A stretch of DNA of 6,820 nt, from positions 1 to 6,820 of the forward strand of contig SFZC01000100.1 in NCBI GenBank assembly GCA_004558955.1, written 5' to 3'. Below are positions 1-6,336 of the stretch, piece after piece. Every line of letters begins with the position of its first letter. Positions within the stretch are counted from its first letter, which is position 1. Made by a program: the position numbers and the translations under genes. Source of the stretch: a bacterium. GTDB lineage: Bacteria; Cyanobacteriota; Vampirovibrionia; Gastranaerophilales; Gastranaerophilaceae. The notes below the pieces were generated by a model that saw only the letters and a list, made by a program, of their open reading frames with translations, did no database searches and was not told where the DNA came from.

Positions 1-1886
1 ATGGTATTATTCAAACAGGTTACCCGCCACATGCTGTAACTGAGGTTTTAAGCCTTTTGAAAATGGACTTTTTGGGCTTGCGAAACCTTACGACCATTTA
101 CAAAACCGTTGCGTTAATCAAAAAACGTCAGGGGATTGAATTGAAAATCAATGATATTCCGTTAGATGACAAACCTGTTTACAAAATGCTTATGGCAGGT
201 GATACGGACGGGGTGTTCCAGTTAGAATCTCAAGGTATGAAAAACCTTGTAAAAAGACTTAAACCGGACGTTTTTGAAGATTTGGGTGCGTTGGTTGCAT
301 TATTCCGTCCGGGACCGCTGGATTCAGGCATGGTAGATGTCTTTGTGAAAAGAAAACATGGTGAAGAAGCTATCACTTATGCTCACCCGTTGCTAGAACC
401 TGTATTGAAAGATACTTACGGTACGATTGTTTACCAAGAGCAGATTATGCAAGTTTTCCAAGTTTTGGCTGACTATACACTGGGTCAAGCGGACATGGTT
501 CGCCGTATGATGGGTAAGAAAAAAGTCGATGAAATGGAAAAACAAAAAGGTAAGTTCATTGAACGTTCCGCAAAACACGGAATGAGTGCGGAAGATGCCA
601 CGACTTTGTTCAACCAAATTTTGAGCTTCGCTTCTTACTGTTTCAACAGGTCACACTCTGCCGCTTATGCCTTCGTTGCGTACCAAACGGCGTATTTAAA
701 ATGTCATTATCCTGTTGAATACTTCTCGGAATTATTATCCAGTGTTGCGGGCGACCAAGAAAAAACTCAGTTATATATTGAAGAATGTTTGGAAAAGAAT
801 ATCAAAGTTTTACCGCCTGACATTAACCACTCGTTAGCCTCTTTCACGCCTGACGGTGAGAATATCAGATTTGGACTTGCTTCAATCAAGCAGGTCGGAG
901 AAGCCGTTTGTGAAGAAATTATTAAAGAACGTGAAGAAAACGGTGAGTTTAAGTCAATTTATGACTATATTAAAAGAGTTGATTTAAAATGTTCAAACAA
1001 AAGAGCATTAGAAGGTTTGATTAAGGCTGGAGCATTTTCTTCTATCGAAAAAAGCCGCAAACAACTTTTGGAAAATATCGAATATATCACTGCAACTGCT
1101 TCAAAAGAGGCGAAAGAAAAAGATTCGGGACAAGGAAGTTTGTTTGATATGTTGGGAGATACTTCTTCGATTGAGAGTGCAAAATTTTCTCTTGCAGGCT
1201 CTGATGAAGAATTTGACCCGCACCAAATTCAACTTTTTGAAAAAGAATTTTTGGGATTTTATGTCACAAGTCACCCGTTATCGACTATCAGGGATAAATT
1301 ACCGTTCTTAATGACGCACAAAATCTCGGAACTTAGCGAACAACCCAATGACAAGGTTGTAACTATTTGCGGGCTTGTTACGGCAATGAAACAAATTCCG
1401 ACCAAAAAAGACCCGACAAAATTCATTAAATTTTTAACAATAGAAGATTTGTCAGGAAAGATTGATGTTTTGGCATTTAATCGAAAAATTCAAGAATACG
1501 GAAGCTTTATGGAACCCGAACAACGGTTGATTGTTTCTGGGAAAGTCAACCGCAGAAGCGAAGAAGACCCGCCTGCACTTATTTTGGACACAGTAAAACC
1601 CGTAGATAATTCAAATATCTTCACTATCAACTTGAAGAAAGATTTGAAATTTGAAGAATTGGTTTTGTTAAAACAACTTTTATGCCAATATCAGGGTTCA
1701 GACCCTGTAATGCTTAAATTGCCAGACTTGACGGGAACGGTAAAAATCTTAGCCTCGTCAATATTTTGGGTAAACTCTTCAAATGACCTTGTAAACGGAT
1801 TGAAAAAGACTTTTGGTGATAAAATCGGAGTTTCTATTCGTTCAATGGACAAAGATTTGAGAGATGACGATGATAATGAAATTTAA
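1..1886 (+). CDS. dnaE: DNA polymerase III subunit alpha, C-terminal part (5' end outside window)
   Basis: This is the catalytic subunit of the replicative DNA polymerase. The reading frame is open from base 3 to the TAA at 1884-1886, about 627 residues, so the PHP domain and first part of the palm lie outside the window. Visible in order: the KMDFLGLRNLT block, whose Asp (codon 66-68) corresponds to the third catalytic Asp of the family (E. coli D555); the fingers region with GVFQLES, ALFRPGPLDSG, YQEQIMQV and RRMMGKKK; the CFNRSHSAAYA block; a helix-hairpin-helix-like segment; a clamp-binding type pentapeptide QGSLF (1131-1145); the FLGFYVTSHPL block; and a C-terminal OB fold (VVTICGLVTAMKQ to LIVSGKVNRR). 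The tail is acidic (DDDDNEI). The first ~18 codons (GYPPHAVTEVLS) match the family weakly. Identification is by recognised family blocks. The next gene lies downstream on the same strand with no terminator seen between them. Confidence 0.96.
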   Translation, partial: GIIQTGYPPHAVTEVLSLLKMDFLGLRNLTTIYKTVALIKKRQGIELKINDIPLDDKPVYKMLMAGDTDGVFQLESQGMKNLVKRLKPDVFEDLGALVALFRPGPLDSGMVDVFVKRKHGEEAITYAHPLLEPVLKDTYGTIVYQEQIMQVFQVLADYTLGQADMVRRMMGKKKVDEMEKQKGKFIERSAKHGMSAEDATTLFNQILSFASYCFNRSHSAAYAFVAYQTAYLKCHYPVEYFSELLSSVAGDQEKTQLYIEECLEKNIKVLPPDINHSLASFTPDGENIRFGLASIKQVGEAVCEEIIKEREENGEFKSIYDYIKRVDLKCSNKRALEGLIKAGAFSSIEKSRKQLLENIEYITATASKEAKEKDSGQGSLFDMLGDTSSIESAKFSLAGSDEEFDPHQIQLFEKEFLGFYVTSHPLSTIRDKLPFLMTHKISELSEQPNDKVVTICGLVTAMKQIPTKKDPTKFIKFLTIEDLSGKIDVLAFNRKIQEYGSFMEPEQRLIVSGKVNRRSEEDPPALILDTVKPVDNSNIFTINLKKDLKFEELVLLKQLLCQYQGSDPVMLKLPDLTGTVKILASSIFWVNSSNDLVNGLKKTFGDKIGVSIRSMDKDLRDDDDNEI

Positions 1887-1943
1887 TTTTTAACAAATTT
1901 TTAAAATTAGCAAAAATTTTTCTTGACAGATTTTATAAACTAT

Positions 1944-3050
1944 ATGCTTATAGAAGGAAATAATACATACCAATATCGTCCCGTCAATTTCAAGGCAAGA
2001 GTTGACTTAAAGACTTTGAAACCGCTTTTGTCCGAGGTTCAAACAGGAACAAGTCCGCTTGATGCAATGCTTGATTACGACAAAGGTATGCAAAAGCTTG
2101 AAAACTTGACCTTGTTTTTAAAACGTTCCGTTGATAATAAGTATTTTCAAGGGGAACCGAGTTATATCTCTAAAAAATTTCATCATATCGTAAATTACAC
2201 GATTATGAAACTTCGCAAAGCCTCTTTAAAATTATTTCTTATGAAAAACGACAATGCTCTCAAAGAAATAAATTCAAAATTTATGCAGATTGACCAAAAT
2301 TCACCTGAATATATTGAAGAATTGGCAAAACTTTGCAACTCAATGGAAGGTAAATTTTTCATTACAAACGTTGAGAAAAATCCGTTAAAGGATATCGGAA
2401 AATCAGACCAATCAACGATTTTTGTACTTAATCACCCGAATTATCACCGTGACAAATACACTTATGCCATAATAAATTCTATCTTAAATAAATTGTATGT
2501 TCAGGAAGGTAAACAGGCGACTTGTCCTCGCCCGAAAATTCTAGTCAGCAACAATATGCTGAATGCTGTCGGGGAAAACATCGGAAAGATTTACCAAAAA
2601 CTTGGTATGATACCGATTGATGCGGGAATTGAAAAAAGAGATAAACTTTCTAATGCCCTACACATGAAACAATTAATGTTGGATTTTATAAATAATACGG
2701 CAAATATTTTTATATTCCCCGAAGGTCGAAACTGCATGAGGACAATGCCACTAGAAAAACGTTTACAACCCGGAGTTGCGGCATTTATAAATAAAGCCTT
2801 GAACTTCAAAAAGACGGCAAGAGTAGTTCCGATTGGGATAAATTACACGGACGAAGCAAACAGTTTTGGTAAAATTTTTATTGGTAAACCGATTTACATC
2901 AAAAAATCAGGGGATAAAATTGTTTATACACACGGTACTGAACACCGAAAAGTTCAAGAGGACAAATCTAAAAACGCAATTTCTGTAATCCTTTCCGAGA
3001 TTTGCGACAATTTGAGCCATTGCATAAACAAAGCAGGAAAATTAACTTAA
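1944..3050 (+). CDS. PlsC-like lysophospholipid/glycerol-phosphate acyltransferase family protein
   Basis: This is probably an acyltransferase of the PlsC/LPLAT superfamily, which transfers an acyl chain to a lysophosphatidate-like acceptor at the inner membrane. Numbered from the ATG at 1944 (368 aa), the motifs are: I, LNHPNYHRD (His164, Asp170); II, GMIPIDAGIEKRD (about 221-233); III, FPEGRN (258-263); IV, VVPIGINY (about 294-301). Motif I reads H-x5-D, not the usual H-x4-D, because one residue seems inserted. The first ~150 residues are helical-looking and match nothing I recognise, so the protein is longer than the typical 240-aa PlsC. No clear membrane segment is seen. The start is uncertain: an in-frame TTG at 1923 would add 7 residues, and neither start has a Shine-Dalgarno site. 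ATG is preferred by codon type only. The gene follows dnaE by 36-57 nt on the same strand and may be cotranscribed. Substrate is unknown. Confidence 0.8.
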   Translation: MLIEGNNTYQYRPVNFKARVDLKTLKPLLSEVQTGTSPLDAMLDYDKGMQKLENLTLFLKRSVDNKYFQGEPSYISKKFHHIVNYTIMKLRKASLKLFLMKNDNALKEINSKFMQIDQNSPEYIEELAKLCNSMEGKFFITNVEKNPLKDIGKSDQSTIFVLNHPNYHRDKYTYAIINSILNKLYVQEGKQATCPRPKILVSNNMLNAVGENIGKIYQKLGMIPIDAGIEKRDKLSNALHMKQLMLDFINNTANIFIFPEGRNCMRTMPLEKRLQPGVAAFINKALNFKKTARVVPIGINYTDEANSFGKIFIGKPIYIKKSGDKIVYTHGTEHRKVQEDKSKNAISVILSEICDNLSHCINKAGKLT

Positions 3051-3059
3051 ATAAAAACA

Positions 3060-3089
3060 TTGCAAAATTTCCTCAAATTATACTATAAT
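3060..3089 (+). promoter_or_regulatory. Predicted sigma70-type promoter of the small secreted protein gene
   Basis: A perfect -10 hexamer TATAAT lies at 3084-3089. A weaker -35 candidate, TTGCAA (4 of 6 matches to TTGACA), lies at 3060-3065, with an 18-nt spacer. Transcription would start near 3096, leaving a leader of about 17 nt that contains the GGAG (3103-3106) used by the ATG at 3113. The site falls in the 62-nt gap after the acyltransferase gene, so the small gene need not depend on read-through from dnaE. Confidence 0.65.
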
Positions 3090-3112
3090 GTCTTTGAGTT
3101 TTGGAGAATAAT

Positions 3113-3487
3113 ATGAAAAAATTTATAATTGCAGCACTATTTATATTGTTGAATTTACCGACACTTGCGGTTGATGTTCCACAGTGGAGTGAATTTTGTC
3201 CGTCACAGTACCTGAATGTCCAAAGTGCAACCTTTAACACTGACAAAAACTATTGGCACAACAGACGATTACAGTTTGAAAACGCACTTGAAAATTGCAA
3301 AATGAAAATCGAAACCGAGCGGAATTATTGCTACACAGAACTCCGAGATTTAGAAAATATGAAAAACGAAATTCGCACGGAACGCAAAAACAATACCGCT
3401 TCAAAACCGTATATAAGACCTGCTGATATGAAAGATTCGGGTGTGGTTGAATTTGGTACGGCAAAAATTCAGACGACCATTGAATAG
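3113..3487 (+). CDS. Small exported protein of unknown function, signal peptide plus helical domain
   Basis: I do not recognise the family. The 124-aa product begins MKKFIIAALFILLNLPTLA, a typical signal peptide with a Lys-Lys n-region, a hydrophobic core and a likely signal peptidase I cut after Ala19 (TLA|VDV). No lipobox Cys follows, so a soluble exported or periplasmic protein is expected. The mature part (~105 aa) has three cysteines (29, 62, 73). From about residue 46 to 95 it is a highly charged, probably helical stretch rich in Glu, Lys, Arg and Asn that could form a coiled coil; the C-terminus is less ordered. The ATG at 3113 is chosen because GGAG sits 6 nt before it. An in-frame TTG at 3101 would overlap the Shine-Dalgarno site and push the signal peptide inward. 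A good promoter lies upstream. The stop is 3 nt from the end of the convergent gene. Confidence 0.8.
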   Translation: MKKFIIAALFILLNLPTLAVDVPQWSEFCPSQYLNVQSATFNTDKNYWHNRRLQFENALENCKMKIETERNYCYTELRDLENMKNEIRTERKNNTASKPYIRPADMKDSGVVEFGTAKIQTTIE

Positions 3488-3490
3488 TGT

Positions 3491-4798
3491 TTACAAATTA
3501 AGTGCGTAAGCAAAAAGTTCACACACTTTGGCATTGTAGGCTCTTCCGTCATCTTTAGTGAAGAGGTTTTCCCAGTGACTTTCTTTTGTTCCGTCTGTTG
3601 AAAAAGACGGATTTGTCATCATAAGTTCGTGGGTGCTGGTGTCATATCGAAGCGGAAAAAGGTCTTCCATTTGCATAAAACTCGGAAGTTTATCGCTAGG
3701 GTATTCATACCCGAAAAGTATTGAATTTATACGATTTAACCGCTCTTCATAAGTACGTCCGCCCATATCGTTATCATTTGAAACTTCAACCCCGGGGATA
3801 TAATCGGTTTCATATTTTAACTTTTTAGACCAATATTTTACATTGTCATAATTATCAGGGTGGATAAAAGCCGTGCCTGTCGTAAGTCCGAGATTTTTGT
3901 AGCGTTCAAAATCTTCCGTACTTTTTTCACCCGCAAAACTTAGCGATACAGAACCCGTCCGAGAACGAATTTCATTCAAAATATACTGCATTTGCGAATA
4001 CTCGGGCAACGCTCCGACACCCGTATAATTTGACATATCATACCCGCCAATATGTTTTGCAGAATCAATAAAAATCGACTCAAAACCTGTATTTATCAAT
4101 TTTACATGCTCATTTATAAATAGCTCTTGATGTATCGGATTTTTCCAGTTGAAAATCTCTTCACTGCCGTTTGAGTGGACAACTTTTATTTGGTCGGCAG
4201 AAATCACTGTTCTAAACCCTGTTTTTAACCCGTGAAAATGTGCCAAATCGTTAAACGCACGGAATTGTTCAATCCCTGACATTTCAATCCCCGAACAGAT
4301 TATGTTTTCACTAAATCCCGCATTTAGTTTTATCCCGTAGATTGAATTTTCTTCATTACCCTTGTTGTATCCGTCACCGTAAATGTTCGGAAAGATTTGA
4401 GATAAAATGACACAATTTGCCCAACTCTTAGCAGACGGCGGAATTGCAGGAAGAAGTTTAATCGCACTCAAAATTCCGTTTTTTGTTCTGTTGCCGTCCA
4501 TTTCGGCAATCGCACGATTATTTATTTCAATATAATTTGCATTTTTTCCCCATTTGTCACCATAAACTGGTGTCAAAATTTTATCCGGAAAAGTTGAATA
4601 AAAAACTCTATCTTCACTCAGGGTAACAAGAGCTTCAACCGCTTGTTTAACGCTCCTTGTTAATAATTCAGACGGCAAAATTCGCCCTATCCATTTTTTG
4701 TTGACAGAAGTAAAAACGTGTTCTAATGCCCATTCGTCCTTGTGTAATTCTGTTGTTTGCCCAAGTGATTTTAATAATTTATCCACATAATTTGTCAT
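3491..4798 (-). CDS. Divergent GH13 (alpha-amylase-like) TIM-barrel protein
   Basis: This 435-aa protein has no signal peptide and is probably cytoplasmic. The order of elements resembles the GH13 alpha-amylase clan. GIEQFRAFNDLAHFHGLKTGFR (about 175-196) matches the segment leading into region I. IFIDSAKHIGG (242-252) matches region II, with Asp245 at the nucleophile position. LSFAGEKS (287-293) matches region III, with Glu291 at the acid/base position. VEVSNDNDMGGR (337-348) matches region IV, with Asp344 as third acidic residue. Conserved GH13 residues are missing: the Arg two before the nucleophile is Phe243, and the region I Asp and Asn-His are Arg196 and Ser-Ala. It may therefore act on an unusual substrate or be non-catalytic; assignment to another TIM-barrel glycosidase family is possible. 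The start is supported by GAAGG (4806-4810) 7 nt upstream. It lies downstream of the ferritin-like gene, separated by a terminator. Confidence 0.5.
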   Translation of the reverse strand: MTNYVDKLLKSLGQTTELHKDEWALEHVFTSVNKKWIGRILPSELLTRSVKQAVEALVTLSEDRVFYSTFPDKILTPVYGDKWGKNANYIEINNRAIAEMDGNRTKNGILSAIKLLPAIPPSAKSWANCVILSQIFPNIYGDGYNKGNEENSIYGIKLNAGFSENIICSGIEMSGIEQFRAFNDLAHFHGLKTGFRTVISADQIKVVHSNGSEEIFNWKNPIHQELFINEHVKLINTGFESIFIDSAKHIGGYDMSNYTGVGALPEYSQMQYILNEIRSRTGSVSLSFAGEKSTEDFERYKNLGLTTGTAFIHPDNYDNVKYWSKKLKYETDYIPGVEVSNDNDMGGRTYEERLNRINSILFGYEYPSDKLPSFMQMEDLFPLRYDTSTHELMMTNPSFSTDGTKESHWENLFTKDDGRAYNAKVCELFAYALNL

Positions 4799-4829
4799 AG
4801 TTTAACCTTCGTATATTGAATCCCACCAA

Positions 4830-4888
4830 CAGAAGAAAACGGTAACCCAAAACTCGAACAAATTTAGTCCGAGTTTTAGGAGTTTACC
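4830..4888 (-). terminator. Rho-independent terminator after the ferritin-like gene
   Basis: An inverted repeat has core arms AAAACTCG (4849-4856) and CGAGTTTT (4870-4877) around a 13-nt loop. Outer arms GGTAA (4841-4845) and TTACC (4884-4888) extend the stem after a small internal bulge. Read on the minus strand, the hairpin is followed by a U-rich run (GTTTTCTTCT, 4831-4840). It begins 12 nt beyond the stop of the ferritin-like gene. On the plus strand the other flank (4889-4909) is also T-rich, so the hairpin may terminate in both directions. It separates the transcripts of the two minus-strand genes. Confidence 0.65.
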
Positions 4889-4900
4889 ATTATTTTTTAC

Positions 4901-6226
4901 TTATTTTTTGTCGTTATCTTCGCAAAATTTTACAGACCCGAGTTCTGTCATTTCTTCATAATTTTCAACTGTCACGGTATTTGGAGCCTGTGCGATAGGC
5001 TCTAAACCGATTGAAAGAAGTTCAGGTTGTTTTTCGACAAGTTTTTTATTTGCGATTGTAATATCTCTGCCCAAAGAGGTTTTTATATTTTGAATAACCT
5101 GTTCTGTAGGAGCACCGTCCTTACCGACTTCTCTTTGAACCTCGTAACTTACCCAATCTTCAGGCAAATCTTCAAGATTTGAATAACTCATTTCAAAACT
5201 GCCGTCCAATCGTTTGTCAATTTCGTTTGTTAAAATATCTGTAACATAATCTTTTTGACTTTCAAAATGGCAAGGCAAAACAATTTTTTCTCCGATAACC
5301 TCTTCAGGCTCTCTGCGTTCGTGTTCTTTAAACAATTCGGCTGCAATTTGCAAATGTCCGAGTTCCATTTGGGTAAATTCTTCCCAAATTTGTTTTATTC
5401 TCGGATTAGTTTCGTCTTTGTAGCAGTTGTAGTAATTGCAAACTTCCGTAAATTCGTGAAGCAAGAGTTTTTCAAACATTGATTCAGTCGGGTCGATAAG
5501 TGACTCATACATTGTAACATGCTCTTCTTCAACGTCACAAATTTCCGCATATGTTCGTCTTAAATCATCATTACCGTACATAAATCCGTGTTCGGCATAA
5601 TAATTGTGTGTTTGCTGTTCCCCTGAAAGTAAGGTCAAAATATTGACCTTTGTAATCGGTGAAGTTGTAGTTTTATCGTAATGTTTTCTAACCCTTGCTC
5701 CGTTGCAGTTGTGATGATTTTGTGTCGGACGACCCAATACAACATCGGTTTTGTCTTGCAAAATCAAATTAGGATTTGTTCCTTCCGTCAAATATGCCCA
5801 TTGGCTGTAGCGATACAGGTGGTCAAAATCTTCTAACAATCCGAAATCAAATGTTTCTTTAACATAATCGTCAGGCTCATTTTGAGCAAGCCAAGCAGTT
5901 AAATCCACCGCCACCTGTTCATAACCTAAGGTTGTATCCAGTACGGATTGATTGGCGGGTGCTAGCCAATTTACCGTAGTTTGCTGCATATCTTCTATTC
6001 TGCGAATCCTTGCTAAAGTTCGTTTTAACTCAATATCATGACAAGTTCTTGCAAAATGATGCTTAAAATTCCACGCCTCAACCTCAATTCCGTTCATCAA
6101 AATTTGACGGGGTCGAGTATAACAATCAACATCAGTTCTGTTGTACGGACGTTTTACGATATCGTGCCAAGTTCGCAGTTGTTTTTCCAGCGGAATACCT
6201 TTCTCCGCCAACGCATTAAAACTCAT
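4901..6226 (-). CDS. Large ferritin-like (rubrerythrin-type) putative diiron protein
   Basis: This 441-aa, probably soluble cytoplasmic protein has ferritin-like helix and ligand patterns. Three successive half-sites of 'Glu, then (E/D)xxH' can be read: E103 with D133xxH136, E203 with E233xxH236, and E258 (or E261) with E288xxH291. A normal rubrerythrin or ferritin-like four-helix bundle uses two half-sites; the last two here (about 190-302) fit that order well, and the first is extra. A His/Cys-bearing loop (HHNCNG, about 171-176) lies between the first and second. The N-terminal ~100 residues are charged and aromatic-rich with unknown role, and the C-terminal ~120 residues are acidic and lack recognised motifs. 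There is no rubredoxin-type CxxC domain. Likely role is metal, oxygen or peroxide chemistry, but substrate is unknown. The ATG at 6224-6226 is chosen because AAAAGGAGA (6232-6240) precedes it ideally; a longer start at 6253 would translate through that site. A terminator follows the stop. Confidence 0.65.
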   Translation of the reverse strand: MSFNALAEKGIPLEKQLRTWHDIVKRPYNRTDVDCYTRPRQILMNGIEVEAWNFKHHFARTCHDIELKRTLARIRRIEDMQQTTVNWLAPANQSVLDTTLGYEQVAVDLTAWLAQNEPDDYVKETFDFGLLEDFDHLYRYSQWAYLTEGTNPNLILQDKTDVVLGRPTQNHHNCNGARVRKHYDKTTTSPITKVNILTLLSGEQQTHNYYAEHGFMYGNDDLRRTYAEICDVEEEHVTMYESLIDPTESMFEKLLLHEFTEVCNYYNCYKDETNPRIKQIWEEFTQMELGHLQIAAELFKEHERREPEEVIGEKIVLPCHFESQKDYVTDILTNEIDKRLDGSFEMSYSNLEDLPEDWVSYEVQREVGKDGAPTEQVIQNIKTSLGRDITIANKKLVEKQPELLSIGLEPIAQAPNTVTVENYEEMTELGSVKFCEDNDKK

Positions 6227-6246
6227 AATTATCTCCTTTTTGATAC

Positions 6247-6264
6247 GGTTCAAAATTTAGAACC
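6247..6264. promoter_or_regulatory. 18-bp near-perfect palindrome upstream of the ferritin-like gene (candidate operator)
   Basis: GGTTCAAAATTTAGAACC pairs at 8 of 9 symmetric positions (one A/A mismatch). It lies about 20 bp upstream of the ATG at 6226, just before the Shine-Dalgarno site. It is flanked by two AACCAA copies (6261-6266 and 6275-6280). It could be a repressor operator or a leader-RNA hairpin. It does not match the Fur or PerR consensus that might be expected for an iron/redox gene. No convincing -35/-10 pair was found for this gene; a weak TTGGTT/TAAATT pair on the minus strand has a 15-nt spacer. Confidence 0.4.
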
Positions 6265-6301
6265 AATAAAAGTTAACCAAAAGGAAAACAATAAAACATC
6301 G

Positions 6302-6336
6302 TCTGATTGTGTATTACAAGTAATCTAATCAGATTA
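6302..6336. repeat. Composite inverted repeat at the 5' boundary of the pilin remnant
   Basis: Three dyads are interleaved. The outer arms are TCTGATT (6302-6308) and AATCAGA (6327-6333). Nested inside are ATTAC (6313-6317) and GTAAT (6320-6324), separated by AA. Overlapping these are TAATCT (6321-6326) and AGATTA (6331-6336). As a single hairpin the first two would stack with a small internal loop. On the minus strand the structure is followed by a moderately T-rich stretch, so a weak terminator is possible. A regulator site or a recombination junction is also possible, since pilin similarity stops about 20 bp to the right. Confidence 0.5.

Noticed and set aside
3..56. Possible frameshift or foreign junction in the first ~18 codons of dnaE
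   Set aside because: GYPPHAVTEVLS aligns poorly with typical DnaE before LLKMDF, but the frame stays open and Gln, Tyr-Pro, Val and Glu fall near expected positions; lineage divergence is sufficient explanation.
1887..1922. AT-rich spacer after dnaE as a terminator
   Set aside because: Only A/T runs; no GC-containing stem.
1923..1952. TTGACA followed by TATATGCTTATA resembling a promoter within the acyltransferase start
   Set aside because: The best -10-like hexamers are at wrong spacings (14 nt) or poor matches, and the hexamer overlaps the candidate TTG start. No reason to prefer it over chance in AT-rich DNA.
3101..3112. TTG start for the small exported protein
   Set aside because: It overlaps the GGAG Shine-Dalgarno site; the ATG at 3113 gives a clean signal peptide.
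6227..6253. N-terminal extension of the ferritin-like protein to an ATG at 6253
   Set aside because: The extra residues (MNRIKKEII) are encoded by the Shine-Dalgarno sequence and leader; the ATG at 6226 has ideal spacing from AAGGAGA.
6038..6328. 96-codon plus-strand open frame over the 5' part of the ferritin-like gene and its upstream region
   Set aside because: Antisense shadow of a convincing gene; no Shine-Dalgarno site, no family pattern, and no prepilin leader that could supply the missing pilin N-terminus.
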